From CAYUUP01 sp964447925 (GTDB taxonomy: Bacteria; Bacillota; Clostridia; Oscillospirales; Oscillospiraceae): a stretch of 25,864 nt of DNA. Under the pieces are notes generated by a model, which searched no databases, was not told where the DNA came from, and was given only the letters and a program-made list of their open reading frames with translations. A program made the position numbers and the translations under genes. Positions 1 to 8,726 of the stretch are shown one piece after another. The stretch covers positions 1 to 25,864 of the forward strand of contig CAYUUP010000012.1 in the NCBI GenBank assembly GCA_964447925.1, read 5' to 3'. Every line of letters begins with the position of its first letter. Within the stretch, counting starts at the first letter, position 1.

Positions 1-3000
1 AGAGCCAGTAGGCGTGATTGGTCTCATCGGAGTTCGCGATGGGGCTGCTCAGCAACTTGTTGATATCCCCAACGGTAATCCAGCCAATATTGGCAACAGC
101 GCCAACATCGGAGTAGTAGAGGTAAAGACTCCAGCCGCTGATGCTGCCTCCCTCAAAGTCCTTCAGGAAATACAGACCCATATTGCACAGATACAGCGGA
201 TCGTCAAACGCGGTCCCCGAATAGACAATGTTTCCGTCACTGTCGGTGTAGGTGAAGTCGCAGCTCGGGACCACAGCTGTGTCCAGCGGGGCGTACGAGA
301 CGCTGCACCCGCTGCCTGCTGTCTCAGCAAAGGTAGACGGGTCAATTTTGTAGAAGGTGCCGTTGGTGGAACCGCTCAGATCGACATTGGAGCCGTAGAG
401 GCTGTCACCGCTGTAGCCGCCGCCGGTGATTGCCGTGGCGCCGTCCTTCTTGCTGGTGACGCTCATGCTGTTGGCGAGGTCAATATCCACCCAGGAGGTG
501 CCGGAAGCGGTGGTGATCTGAGCGGAAACCGTTCCGTTCACTTCGGTCAGGGGCTTGACGGTCACGGCAACAGAACCGGAAACCGTTTCCCCGGCCGCGT
601 TCTTCGCAACCGTAGTTGCGGTAACGGTGGCCGTGCCCGCAGCAACGGCGGTGATGACGCCGTTTGCATCAACGGTCGCCACGCTTGTGTCGCTGGAGGT
701 CCAGGTCAGCTCTTTGGTAGAGCCAAGAATTACCTTGGCGGAGACCGTTGCGGTATCTCCTGCGTAAAGCGAGACCTCGGTGGGATCCAGCTTCAGTGTC
801 AGATCGTTGGCCTTATCGTACTGGTACAGCACGGTGACCGGCCATACATCGGCGGCAAATTCGCCAACCTTTGCCGGCACCAGCGTTTCAGCCGTGGGAT
901 CCAGCATATAGACAGACGCAGCGCTGTCACCGCTTACATAGCTGGTGATTACCAGCTTGCCGCTCTCCGTGTCATAGAACATGGATGCCTTGTCTGTTCC
1001 GTTAGCGGAGACATTGCCCAGCTCCAGACCGGTTGCACCCAGATCCGTCCTAGAGCAATAGCCACCGTTGTACAGCAGGAACTGCCACAGCTCGCCGCTT
1101 TCGGTCATGACATAGTACTTTCCGGCGGCATAGCCATTGTATGTGGTTTCGCCCGCCAGAGCGATTACCGCCATGGGGTCGCTGCTGTAATAGCTGCTCA
1201 GCGCCCAATAGCTCAGGCTGCCTCCCTCGGGATCCAGCGTTTCAAGGTAGGTGCCGTTCAGGCAGGGAGCGACGATGGAATAGCCGCCGAACTCCTCATA
1301 AATGTTGCTTGCCATGGGTGCGGCGTCCGCAAACAGCCAGGAGGAGGCGATGCCGCCCAGGTTGACTACTTCGAGGGTGTCCGCGTCAACAGCATACATA
1401 TAGGAGCCGTCCTGCGTGTACAGCGTATCATCGTACAGGGTGCCGCCCGCGAACTCACTGGCGGAGCCGTTCACGGTATAGGTGGAGAGGTCATCGGTAT
1501 CGAACTCCGCCCAGACCGGCTTGCTGTCAGCACCGTAGATCAGGGCGCTGAGATGAATGGTGGGAACCGGAGTTACCGTCACCTCGCAGGTAGCGCTTAC
1601 GGTGGGAACGGAGACCGAGGACGCCGTAATGGTGGCCGTGCCGACGCCTACCGCTTCCACCACGCCGCCGCTTACTGTGGCAACGGTTTCATCGCTGGAG
1701 GTCCAGGTTACGGACTTGTCCTGCGCGATCCAGGGGTAGACATCAGCGGTCAGGGTGAAGGTTGTGCCCTTCATCACCGTCACTGCAGTCTTGTCCAACT
1801 CGATACTGGTGACAGGGTTGTCGGACGGTACATACTGGCTGCCGGACGGGACGATGTACAGGCCGGTCAGGCCGAGACGCAGCTGAGAAGCATACGTATC
1901 GCTTCCATAGCCGCCATCATAGGTGGTCACCTTGGTGCCCTTGCCGGTTTCGGTATCGACAGTCACCAGGAAATTGGAGCTAGAGCTGGACTGGCTTGTA
2001 ATAGCCGCCATGTACAGGATGTCCTGGTCATGGTCCCAGGCCAGAGTTGCATAGTTGCCATAGAATCCGACACCGCCATCTGCCGTATGGTCAACAGCCT
2101 GCAGTTCGGTTATCTTGCCGTCTACTGCATCCTCATTGGTCCATTTATACAGGAATGTATAATCACCGGTGCCATAGTTGACGGAGTAGAAGTTGCCGTC
2201 ATCATCAATGGCCAAGCCGCTAAGACGCGTGCGTGTCTTGCTCTGAGCCTTGGGGTTCAGAACTTCCACATCGTACAGGGCCTCAATATCGCCGGTGACC
2301 AGATCCATGCTGGAGATGGTCATCTGATAGTAGTCAGATGTTCCGGTCGCACGAGACAGCAGATACATCTTGCCGTCCTTGTAATTCATGGCCATGCCGA
2401 CAATGGTCAGATCGCCATAATTGCAGACCTTCTCATAGTGGGAGAGATAGTCCTGCTCAGCAGCATAGATATAACCATCGCTCGCAGCCATATACACATA
2501 GCCGTCTACATAATCGGCAGCCAGCACATTCAGATCAGTGTAGCAGAAGTCCTCAATTCCGCCGTAATCATAAGCTCCGCTCTTGTAATAGAAGAACAGG
2601 TTATCAGGGTCAATCTGTACCCAGCGGTAGCCGGTACCGTGGTAGGTTGTACCATTTGTAAATCCGAAAATGTCGCCCGTATAGTCCTCCGGCGTGCCGC
2701 CGTAATAGACCTTATAGGTCGTCTCGTTGCAGGCGTAGTCGGTTACGATGACGGTGACATACTCGCCCACGGAATCGTCCAGATCCGCCGTGACGCCGCA
2801 GACCTGGTTGGCCTCCGTCTGGGTCGGCACTCCGGCTGCGAGAACCTTGCTGCCATGGCCATTCAGAATCTGGATGGAGGAGATGTACTGGTTATCCTGG
2901 GCAACCACTGTCAGGTCACCGGACACCAGATCCTTGCTCACCGAGAGCAGCTCAGGAGCCGTGTTGTCGATGGTAAAGGTGTCGGACAGGAACGCGCCCT

Positions 3001-6000
3001 CGCCAAGAACGCCGGATTCGACCAGCTCTGCGGCCTTCTCGTCGCTCATCGCCAGGACGGTGTTGCCGTTGGCGTCCGTCGTCTCTTCCATCAGCTGATC
3101 CTCGTAGTATTCGGGGATTGCCACAACGCCCACCGTGAACTCATCGCCTTCCTCCAAGCCGAGGGAGGAGACCTTCTTGTTCATGGTGATGCTGTAGGCG
3201 GTGTTGTACCACGCGCTGCCGTTGGTGTAGTAGTACGCGCCGGCCAGCTGCTCATTTATCGTGGTGTTGCCGATCACATTGCCATCGGCGTCCTGATAGT
3301 AGACAAACAGCGCCGCAGCGTTCCGGATCAGCGAGAACCGGTACTGATACAGCGAGCTGCCCGAGGAAATGGCCAGCCGCTCAGCGGGGTAGGTCTCCTC
3401 GACGAAATAGGGGTTGCCGATGGAGTAATAGTTGGAGGTGTCACCGGGGTAACGGATGATCAGATTGTTGGTCGTCAGGACACCGGTATAGGGCGTCAGA
3501 TAAGAGTCGCCATTGTAATAGGCATACAGGTATTCGGTATAGGACACGCGGTCATACATCGACGGCTCGGACCAGTTGCCATAGAAGCCCAGCACCGGGA
3601 TGGAGTGGGTCGGAGCGATGGCACCCTCCTCGGTGGTGTGCGGCTCGACATAGGTGTAGCCTTCAATGTACGCGCCCTTCGGATACGCCTCATCCAGCGC
3701 GTCCGTGTCGCCCAGGGTAACGGTGACGGTGACGGCGACGCTGCCGTTGGCCGGAACCGTTATGGTTTCGACAACCAGGGACTTCAGCAGCAGGTAGGCG
3801 TCATAGGAGGTCACGCTGCCGTCGGCATCCAGGTCGGCGATCTCGTCAATTTCAGAGATTGTTCCAATTACATAGTCGATGATAACCTGAGCATCATCGG
3901 CGTCGGTGTCGCCGTCCTTGTCGAGGTCACACTCAAACGGGGCTGTGGGGACATAGACTTCACCGTCCACCGTGTAGGTGGCGCTGGCGTTGAGAGGTGT
4001 CGTCCAGGTGTCGAGATAGGAGACGCCGGAATACTCAAAGATATCCTGCGTGAAGAACTCGCTGCGCAGAGTATACTCGTTCTCGGTGTCTGTCAGGTTG
4101 TTGATGGTGAAGGTGTAGCTGTAGACGCCTTCCCGATCCGGGTCATCGCCAAGTTCAGCCTTCACCTTGCCGTCAGCAGCAGTTCCGCTGAGGTTGTTCG
4201 CCATCATGATGTAGGAATCGGCGGAGATTGCATCCGAGACATTGGCAAGGCCAGCGCCCTGCTTCAGCACGGAGTACAGATTTCCGGACTCCTCCTCGAT
4301 CAGGGGCTCTGCGGTGGACATCAGCAGGCTGATGGCAAGCTGACGGGCCGTTTTTCCGGTTGCCTCCTCCAGGCCGTTCTCCCGGATGTACTGTGCAACC
4401 AGAGCCGTCATACCGCTGATCTGCGGGGCGGCCATGGAGGTGCCGGACATATTCTCATAAGCCTGGCCCCCGGCAACCGCGCCGTTGACAGAGTAGATAT
4501 TGCCGCCGGGCGCCGTAATCTCAGGCTTCAGTTCAAGGGAGCCGGGCGTACCCCACGCGCTGAAATCGCTCATGGTGTAGGTGTCGGAGTCCGAGATTTT
4601 TGCGCCGACCTGATCGCTCACGGTCATCGTACCCTCGTAGTAGAGGACATTGCCGTCATCATCCTTCACGGGGGTTGCCGCAGCCTTAATTGCCGCGCCA
4701 TCCTCCTGCGTGATGGAGACGCACGGGGCGGTGTAGTTGTAGCCGGTCAGATCCATGCTGATGGTGCCAGAAGTGTTGTTATAGATGATGGTCGCGATAG
4801 CGCCAGCACTGACTGCCTCATTCGCCTTCTGATAGAAGGAGGTCGTTCCGCGGGAGACAAACACGATCTTGCCCGCAACCGCGTCGCCAAGGGCGGCGAA
4901 GTCCGCAGCAGTGCCGTATCCGTTGATCACGATGTAGGAATAGTCATCCTCGGATGCCAGCGTGGTAAGCGACTCGTTGCCATAGCCGGAGGTTTCCGTG
5001 TAGAAATAGAGATTGCCGTCAACCGCAAAATAATTGCCGGACGCGCCTGCGTTGTTCACAGAAGCGACAGTGAAGGAATTGCTGTACGATCCGGGAGAGC
5101 CGCCTGCGTGCAGGCCAACGTCGTCACTGTACAGATAGCCGGTTTCATTGTAGCTGCTGTTCGCCCAGGAGTAGGAGTTGCCTGCGGAGATGGACACAAC
5201 GGTGTCACTCTCAGAAAGGCTGTCCATGATATCCTGATATTCGTCAGCGCGGCTGAATCCGGGGTTTCCGGAGCCAAGAGACAGGTTTACAGCGTCGCAG
5301 CCCAGGATAATGGCATCCTCGATTGCCGCCATATAGTCGGAATCATATGCTCCGCCGCCTGTACCAAAGACCTTCATGGTGATGATCTGCGCATCGGGCG
5401 CAACGCCTTGAACCAGCACGGTATCCAGCGCGGAGGAGAAGGTGCCGTCACCATTGGGGATGAACGCGTTCGCGGCCGCAATACCTGTGACGTGGGAGCC
5501 ATGCTCACCCTGACTGTCGTTGTCATGGGTGATATCAAAGTTCTCGTCAATATAGTTGTAGCCAAACGGTATTTTGGTGTTCTGGTAAAGCGTATCAGCC
5601 GTTACGCCGCTGTTGCCGGCGATATTGAGCTGATCCAGGACGCTTTCGATTTCTGCCGCATCCAGCAGATCAAGGCTTTCGATGTAATCATCGACACTCA
5701 AGCCCTTCAGACCGGCACGATACGCCAGGGAGTAGTTGAATGCAGCAGCATCGAAGGATTGGTGGTCCAGATCAACACCGGTGTCGATGATTGCGATGCG
5801 GCTGCCGGCGCCTGTGTAGCCTGCTGCCCACGCGCTGGCGGAACCAATCTGCTCACTGGAGGTCGCCATGCTGGGGTCATCCTCGACATCAGTGTCAACC
5901 ACATCCGGCTCGTACTGGTTTTCAAGAATAACGCTCTTGACACCCGGTACCCCCTCAATGGTTTCAATCCAACTGTAGGATACGTTGGCGGAAATAATGT

Positions 6001-6427
6001 TTGCCGCCAGGGTCAGATTCCACTTCACGTCAATCTCATCGCCAACAGCGGCGTTGATTGCGGAGGTGACATCCTCCTGATTTGCTTCCAGCTTCGCACG
6101 GTAGCTGAGTGCGGCGCTGTTGCTCGCGATTCCTGTGGTGGAGTATCCCGCCATGATGGTGGACGGATCCTCCAGGACGATGGAGACGCGGACAACGTCA
6201 TTTGCGGAATATTCAGCTGCGTCCAGCTCCTGCGAGTCATCCGCAGCAGTTTCATCGAGCTTGTCCGCAGAAATTCCGTCGTTGTCCACTTTCTCAAACG
6301 CGAGTTCCTGTGTTGTGCTGTCCGTGTCTGTTTCCGTTTCCACGGCATATGCCGGGGTAGCCAGTCCAAAGACCAGAACCACAGCCAGCAACAGAGAAAG
6401 CAAACGCTTTGACAAGTGTCTTTCCAT
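1..6427 (-). CDS. Large secreted S8 (subtilisin/lactocepin-like) serine protease with internal dockerin and Big_2 domains, C-terminus beyond window
   Basis: About 2142 residues are visible and the frame stays open through base 1. The ATG at 6427 follows AAAGGAG by 9 nt. Residues 1-28 form a signal peptide ending A-Y-A. A prodomain-like region covers roughly 70-190. The catalytic triad is D215 (IIDTG), H312 (HGSHVTG) and S664 (GTSMAAP), with the oxyanion residue N417 (SAGNS). A PA-type insert lies near 470-600. An Fn3-like region follows the catalytic domain. A type I dockerin at about 830-885 has two complete calcium loops (D834-D845 and D865-D876). Big_2 Ig-like domains lie at about 1537-1620 and 1873-1960, separated by Tyr/Gly/Asp-rich, beta-propeller-like stretches. 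The architecture implies a secreted, calcium-binding protease acting on external proteins; attachment cannot be judged because the end is missing. It resembles lactocepin/C5a-peptidase relatives, but the substrate is unknown. Confidence 0.93.
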   Translation of the reverse strand, partial: MERHLSKRLLSLLLAVVLVFGLATPAYAVETETDTDSTTQELAFEKVDNDGISADKLDETAADDSQELDAAEYSANDVVRVSIVLEDPSTIMAGYSTTGIASNSAALSYRAKLEANQEDVTSAINAAVGDEIDVKWNLTLAANIISANVSYSWIETIEGVPGVKSVILENQYEPDVVDTDVEDDPSMATSSEQIGSASAWAAGYTGAGSRIAIIDTGVDLDHQSFDAAAFNYSLAYRAGLKGLSVDDYIESLDLLDAAEIESVLDQLNIAGNSGVTADTLYQNTKIPFGYNYIDENFDITHDNDSQGEHGSHVTGIAAANAFIPNGDGTFSSALDTVLVQGVAPDAQIITMKVFGTGGGAYDSDYMAAIEDAIILGCDAVNLSLGSGNPGFSRADEYQDIMDSLSESDTVVSISAGNSYSWANSSYNETGYLYSDDVGLHAGGSPGSYSNSFTVASVNNAGASGNYFAVDGNLYFYTETSGYGNESLTTLASEDDYSYIVINGYGTAADFAALGDAVAGKIVFVSRGTTSFYQKANEAVSAGAIATIIYNNTSGTISMDLTGYNYTAPCVSITQEDGAAIKAAATPVKDDDGNVLYYEGTMTVSDQVGAKISDSDTYTMSDFSAWGTPGSLELKPEITAPGGNIYSVNGAVAGGQAYENMSGTSMAAPQISGMTALVAQYIRENGLEEATGKTARQLAISLLMSTAEPLIEEESGNLYSVLKQGAGLANVSDAISADSYIMMANNLSGTAADGKVKAELGDDPDREGVYSYTFTINNLTDTENEYTLRSEFFTQDIFEYSGVSYLDTWTTPLNASATYTVDGEVYVPTAPFECDLDKDGDTDADDAQVIIDYVIGTISEIDEIADLDADGSVTSYDAYLLLKSLVVETITVPANGSVAVTVTVTLGDTDALDEAYPKGAYIEGYTYVEPHTTEEGAIAPTHSIPVLGFYGNWSEPSMYDRVSYTEYLYAYYNGDSYLTPYTGVLTTNNLIIRYPGDTSNYYSIGNPYFVEETYPAERLAISSGSSLYQYRFSLIRNAAALFVYYQDADGNVIGNTTINEQLAGAYYYTNGSAWYNTAYSITMNKKVSSLGLEEGDEFTVGVVAIPEYYEDQLMEETTDANGNTVLAMSDEKAAELVESGVLGEGAFLSDTFTIDNTAPELLSVSKDLVSGDLTVVAQDNQYISSIQILNGHGSKVLAAGVPTQTEANQVCGVTADLDDSVGEYVTVIVTDYACNETTYKVYYGGTPEDYTGDIFGFTNGTTYHGTGYRWVQIDPDNLFFYYKSGAYDYGGIEDFCYTDLNVLAADYVDGYVYMAASDGYIYAAEQDYLSHYEKVCNYGDLTIVGMAMNYKDGKMYLLSRATGTSDYYQMTISSMDLVTGDIEALYDVEVLNPKAQSKTRTRLSGLAIDDDGNFYSVNYGTGDYTFLYKWTNEDAVDGKITELQAVDHTADGGVGFYGNYATLAWDHDQDILYMAAITSQSSSSSNFLVTVDTETGKGTKVTTYDGGYGSDTYASQLRLGLTGLYIVPSGSQYVPSDNPVTSIELDKTAVTVMKGTTFTLTADVYPWIAQDKSVTWTSSDETVATVSGGVVEAVGVGTATITASSVSVPTVSATCEVTVTPVPTIHLSALIYGADSKPVWAEFDTDDLSTYTVNGSASEFAGGTLYDDTLYTQDGSYMYAVDADTLEVVNLGGIASSWLFADAAPMASNIYEEFGGYSIVAPCLNGTYLETLDPEGGSLSYWALSSYYSSDPMAVIALAGETTYNGYAAGKYYVMTESGELWQFLLYNGGYCSRTDLGATGLELGNVSANGTDKASMFYDTESGKLVITSYVSGDSAASVYMLDPTAETLVPAKVGEFAADVWPVTVLYQYDKANDLTLKLDPTEVSLYAGDTATVSAKVILGSTKELTWTSSDTSVATVDANGVITAVAAGTATVTATTVAKNAAGETVSGSVAVTVKPLTEVNGTVSAQITTASGTSWVDIDLANSMSVTSKKDGATAITGGGYSGDSLYGSNVDLSGSTNGTFYKIDPSTFAETAGSGCSVSYAPLDTAVVPSCDFTYTDSDGNIVYSGTAFDDPLYLCNMGLYFLKDFEGGSISGWSLYLYYSDVGAVANIGWITVGDINKLLSSPIANSDETNHAYWL

Positions 6428-6436
6428 GTTTATGGA

Positions 6437-6441
6437 CTCCT
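6437..6441 (-). promoter_or_regulatory. Ribosome binding site of the S8 protease
   Basis: The minus strand reads AAAGGAG ending 9 nt before the ATG at 6427. It fixes the start that gives a complete signal peptide. Confidence 0.75.
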
Positions 6442-6493
6442 TTCAATAAAAACTTTCTGATAACCCATCAGCGGGGCATATTCCCGGAGTTTA

Positions 6494-6556
6494 GGCAAGG
6501 TGCCGAAAGCCCATCCGCAGGCTCCACCGGATGGTAGCTTTTGGCAGGTAGTTGCC
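6494..6556 (-). ncRNA. Structured leader RNA of the S8 protease gene (unassigned)
   Basis: On the minus strand four nested helices stack into one long hairpin. The paired blocks in plus coordinates are 6494-6498 with 6552-6556, 6501-6504 with 6543-6546, 6506-6510 with 6537-6541, and 6511-6517 with 6528-6534. That is 21 base pairs around a 10-nt apical loop at 6518-6527. It lies between the proposed promoter (-10 at 6581-6586) and the protease start, so it would be part of the 5' leader. I compared it by eye with c-di-GMP, ZTP, THF, SAM and M-box consensus features and found no match, so the function is open: a riboswitch, an attenuator or an mRNA stabiliser. Confidence 0.5.
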
Positions 6557-6580
6557 CATTCCTTTCATATGATAACCTAA

Positions 6581-6586
6581 ATTATA
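6581..6586 (-). promoter_or_regulatory. Probable -10 box for the S8 protease promoter
   Basis: The minus strand has a perfect TATAAT preceded by TGG. A weak -35 candidate (GTTAAT) lies 16 nt upstream. The predicted transcription start near 6574 gives a leader of about 147 nt. Confidence 0.5.
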
Positions 6587-6835
6587 CCATATTTTTCATC
6601 GAATTAACACACTAAAACCTATAGAGGACGTTACAAATTTTTCGCCAAATAAGCGCGGCTTGTATATGCATTTCTACCATTTTCCTTGCTGCCTGTAAAA
6701 ATGGCGGGCGCAGGCGGAAGAACGGGGCTTTTGCCATCAGCAACAGCTGCGACAGATGCTGGGGATCACATGAGGCCACAGGCCTTGCGGGGAGAGGAGC
6801 AGCAGCCCGTCAAGCGTTGCTGTGATGTGATATAA

Positions 6836-6882
6836 AAAGCATACTGCGGCAGGCAACGAGGGCCTGCCGCAGTATACTTTTT
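6836..6882 (-). terminator. Bidirectional intrinsic terminator after the amidohydrolase operon
   Basis: A perfect 14-bp stem pairs 6841-6854 with 6862-6875 around a 7-nt loop. A-rich and T-rich tails on both sides provide a U-tract in either direction. It lies 40 nt past the stop of the last gene of the minus-strand operon. The remainder of the gene-free stretch 6428-6921 holds only the protease promoter and leader; nothing recognised lies between 6590 and 6835. Confidence 0.88.
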
Positions 6883-6921
6883 CCTGACAGCGGTTTGCTT
6901 GGAGATATACCTTTATATATA

Positions 6922-7878
6922 TTAGATTCCAAATATATCTTGGGAATTCTGATAGAACAGCTTACGGCGCTCAAGCTGAGTCATGGAAACAGTATCCAGG
7001 AAGTCCAGCGTTTCCTCATAGCTCTCAATGGGATAATCAGTGCCGAACAGCATATGGTCAATTCCCAGGCGTTCCCGTGTGCAATTGAAGGCGGCGGAGC
7101 TGAAATTGCCGCTGGTTGTGACATAGATATGATGTTTGAAGTAATAGTCCATGGAATGCTTATTGCAGGCGCTGCCCGCAGGCACCAGGGAGTTGGCCTC
7201 CCCCTGGCGGGCCATGCTGTCCATGCGATCCAGAAGGAAGGGGAAGGTTTCCCCATAATGCCCCATCATGAATTTCAGGTTGGGGAGCTTATCTAATGTG
7301 CCGTTTAAGATCAGACGGGTCATGGTAATCGCGGTATCCACATGATAGCCCAAGCCCATGCTTAAACGGACACCATAGCCATTCAGACGGTCGATGGCAG
7401 GAGGGCCGGGATGCAGATAGACAAACATATTGTATTCAGCGGCTTTTTCCAGCAGGGGAAAAAATTGCGGCTCGTCAATATAAGAACTGGTGAAATTGGT
7501 ATGCGTATTCCAGGCACGGAAGCCCAAATCCTTGTGGCAGCGCTCCAATTCCAGCAGAGAGCCTTCAATATCCTGCGGGATCAGGGTGGCATAGCCCAAG
7601 AAGCGACCGGGGAATTTCGCGGCCATCTCTGCAAATTCATCGTTGGCAGTCTTGGCCACATAGGTGGCGGTTTCAGTATCCAGGGCCTGCAGCCCCCCTG
7701 CGCTGCTGACCAGCTGCGTCTGGACACCATACTTGTCCATGATAGCAACACGCTGCTCCGGCGTCATGTCAAAGATGGCATTTTCCTTTTTGCTTTGGGC
7801 ATCGACAGGCTTCAGTTTCGACATGGCCGCGATATAGTTTTTGGTTGTCAAATGAGATTCATAATCGACTTTTTTCAC
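6922..7878 (-). CDS. Amidohydrolase-2 family metalloenzyme (ACMSD / gamma-resorcylate decarboxylase-like)
   Basis: A 318-residue TIM-barrel enzyme of the amidohydrolase_2 group, whose known members are mostly metal-dependent, non-oxidative decarboxylases or hydratases of aromatic or keto acids. The metal ligands fit that group: E7-x-H9 (YESH), H156 (YLHPGP), H207 (GHYGE) and D281 (GTDYP), at nearly the spacing I recall for gamma-resorcylate decarboxylase. I chose the GTG at 7878 because an AAGGAGG-type site lies just upstream; the longer frame from TTG at 7902 would run through that site. It is the last gene of the operon, 20 nt after the third NTF2-like gene, and is followed by a strong terminator. 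Decarboxylation is inferred from family membership; the substrate is unknown, and hydrolysis or hydration are alternatives. Confidence 0.85.
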   Translation of the reverse strand: MKKVDYESHLTTKNYIAAMSKLKPVDAQSKKENAIFDMTPEQRVAIMDKYGVQTQLVSSAGGLQALDTETATYVAKTANDEFAEMAAKFPGRFLGYATLIPQDIEGSLLELERCHKDLGFRAWNTHTNFTSSYIDEPQFFPLLEKAAEYNMFVYLHPGPPAIDRLNGYGVRLSMGLGYHVDTAITMTRLILNGTLDKLPNLKFMMGHYGETFPFLLDRMDSMARQGEANSLVPAGSACNKHSMDYYFKHHIYVTTSGNFSSAAFNCTRERLGIDHMLFGTDYPIESYEETLDFLDTVSMTQLERRKLFYQNSQDIFGI

Positions 7879-7898
7879 AGCGAATCCTTCCTCCTTTA

Positions 7899-8711
7899 TC
7901 AATATGCGTTCAAAGCCCGGTTCAGCACCTTGCCATCCTCTGGATTCCAGGAGCGGATGTTGTGGATTTCTCCGGGGGGAGTATATGTGTTGTTTTCATC
8001 CAAGGTCTTGTAAGGCTCTGGCCAGGGGACTGTGTCCTGAGGAACCTGCAATGGAGAATACGGCGAATGCAGGGGGCCGGGATCGGAAACCGGGGGAGGC
8101 GTTCCCAGTGTGGCCTGGCCTGCGGGGTCAAGCCCCTTGCGAAGCTTGTCATAGCTCTCTGCTGCCCAGTTGACACAGTCCATGCGCCCGGGCAGATCTG
8201 GACAGACCTGTTCATGAAGGTATTTCCACTCTCCGTCCTCTAGGACGAAATCAGAGCCATATCGCTCCCAGAGAATATTACAGTACCGTTTTCCGTCGGA
8301 GGTCAGGACACTATGAATGACGCCAGGAGTGATAAAGCAGCTTCTGGCACTCTTACCGTCCTCCGCTACCTCAATAATGTCAGTGACTAAGGTATGGACG
8401 GAGCATTCCATGATGGGGCGGGGATCCTTTCCGCCAATTTCAGGATAGAGCTGGTAGGTTTCCAACCAACTCTCAAAGCTCATCAGGTCATACTGGGTTA
8501 CGCTGCCAAACCAGACCTGCTCAAACCCCCGCATCCGGCCAAACTGGTGTGCCCAGGAGCAGTCATCCCGCTTGCTCCATATGTTGCTCCATTCGCCGGT
8601 GGCGTCTGCACGGCCATGGTAATAGCTGTGCATCGCTTTGGTACATTCCACGGCTTGACTGGCGGCCGCGTTCTGTACCCGTTGATGGAATGATAGATTT
8701 GCATGAGACAT
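7899..8711 (-). CDS. NTF2/SnoaL-like protein, paralogue C of the catabolic operon
   Basis: A 270-residue protein, third gene of the minus-strand operon. The ATG at 8711 follows AAGGAGG with good spacing, 15 nt after the preceding stop. The first ~185 residues look like a SnoaL-type alpha+beta barrel, and the segment ending it (YGSDFVLEDGEWKYLH) matches the equivalent segment in both neighbours. The remaining tail is rich in Pro and aromatic residues and contains PEPYKTLDENNTY, again shared in pattern with the other two. The SnoaL/NTF2 fold includes dehydratases (scytalone dehydratase, BaiE), isomerases and cyclases, so an acid-base step on a cyclic or aromatic substrate is plausible. No signal peptide, hence cytoplasmic. 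The specific activity is unknown. Confidence 0.82.
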   Translation of the reverse strand: MSHANLSFHQRVQNAAASQAVECTKAMHSYYHGRADATGEWSNIWSKRDDCSWAHQFGRMRGFEQVWFGSVTQYDLMSFESWLETYQLYPEIGGKDPRPIMECSVHTLVTDIIEVAEDGKSARSCFITPGVIHSVLTSDGKRYCNILWERYGSDFVLEDGEWKYLHEQVCPDLPGRMDCVNWAAESYDKLRKGLDPAGQATLGTPPPVSDPGPLHSPYSPLQVPQDTVPWPEPYKTLDENNTYTPPGEIHNIRSWNPEDGKVLNRALNAY

Positions 8712-8726
8712 ACCGGGTTCCCCTCC

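Noticed and set aside
14..6412. Plus-strand frame of 2132 codons
   Set aside because: It is antisense in register to the S8 protease, which has a signal peptide, triad, dockerin and ribosome binding site. The antisense translation is low-complexity with no recognisable domains.
6494..6556. Cyclic-di-GMP type I riboswitch upstream of the protease
   Set aside because: The tetraloop/receptor hairpin and the conserved GCAAAGCCAC-like core are not present in the proper arrangement.
7879..7902. TTG start at 7902 for the amidohydrolase
   Set aside because: The frame from TTG would translate the AAGGAGG site itself; the GTG at 7878 directly follows that site and places the E-x-H motif at the N-terminus as in the family.
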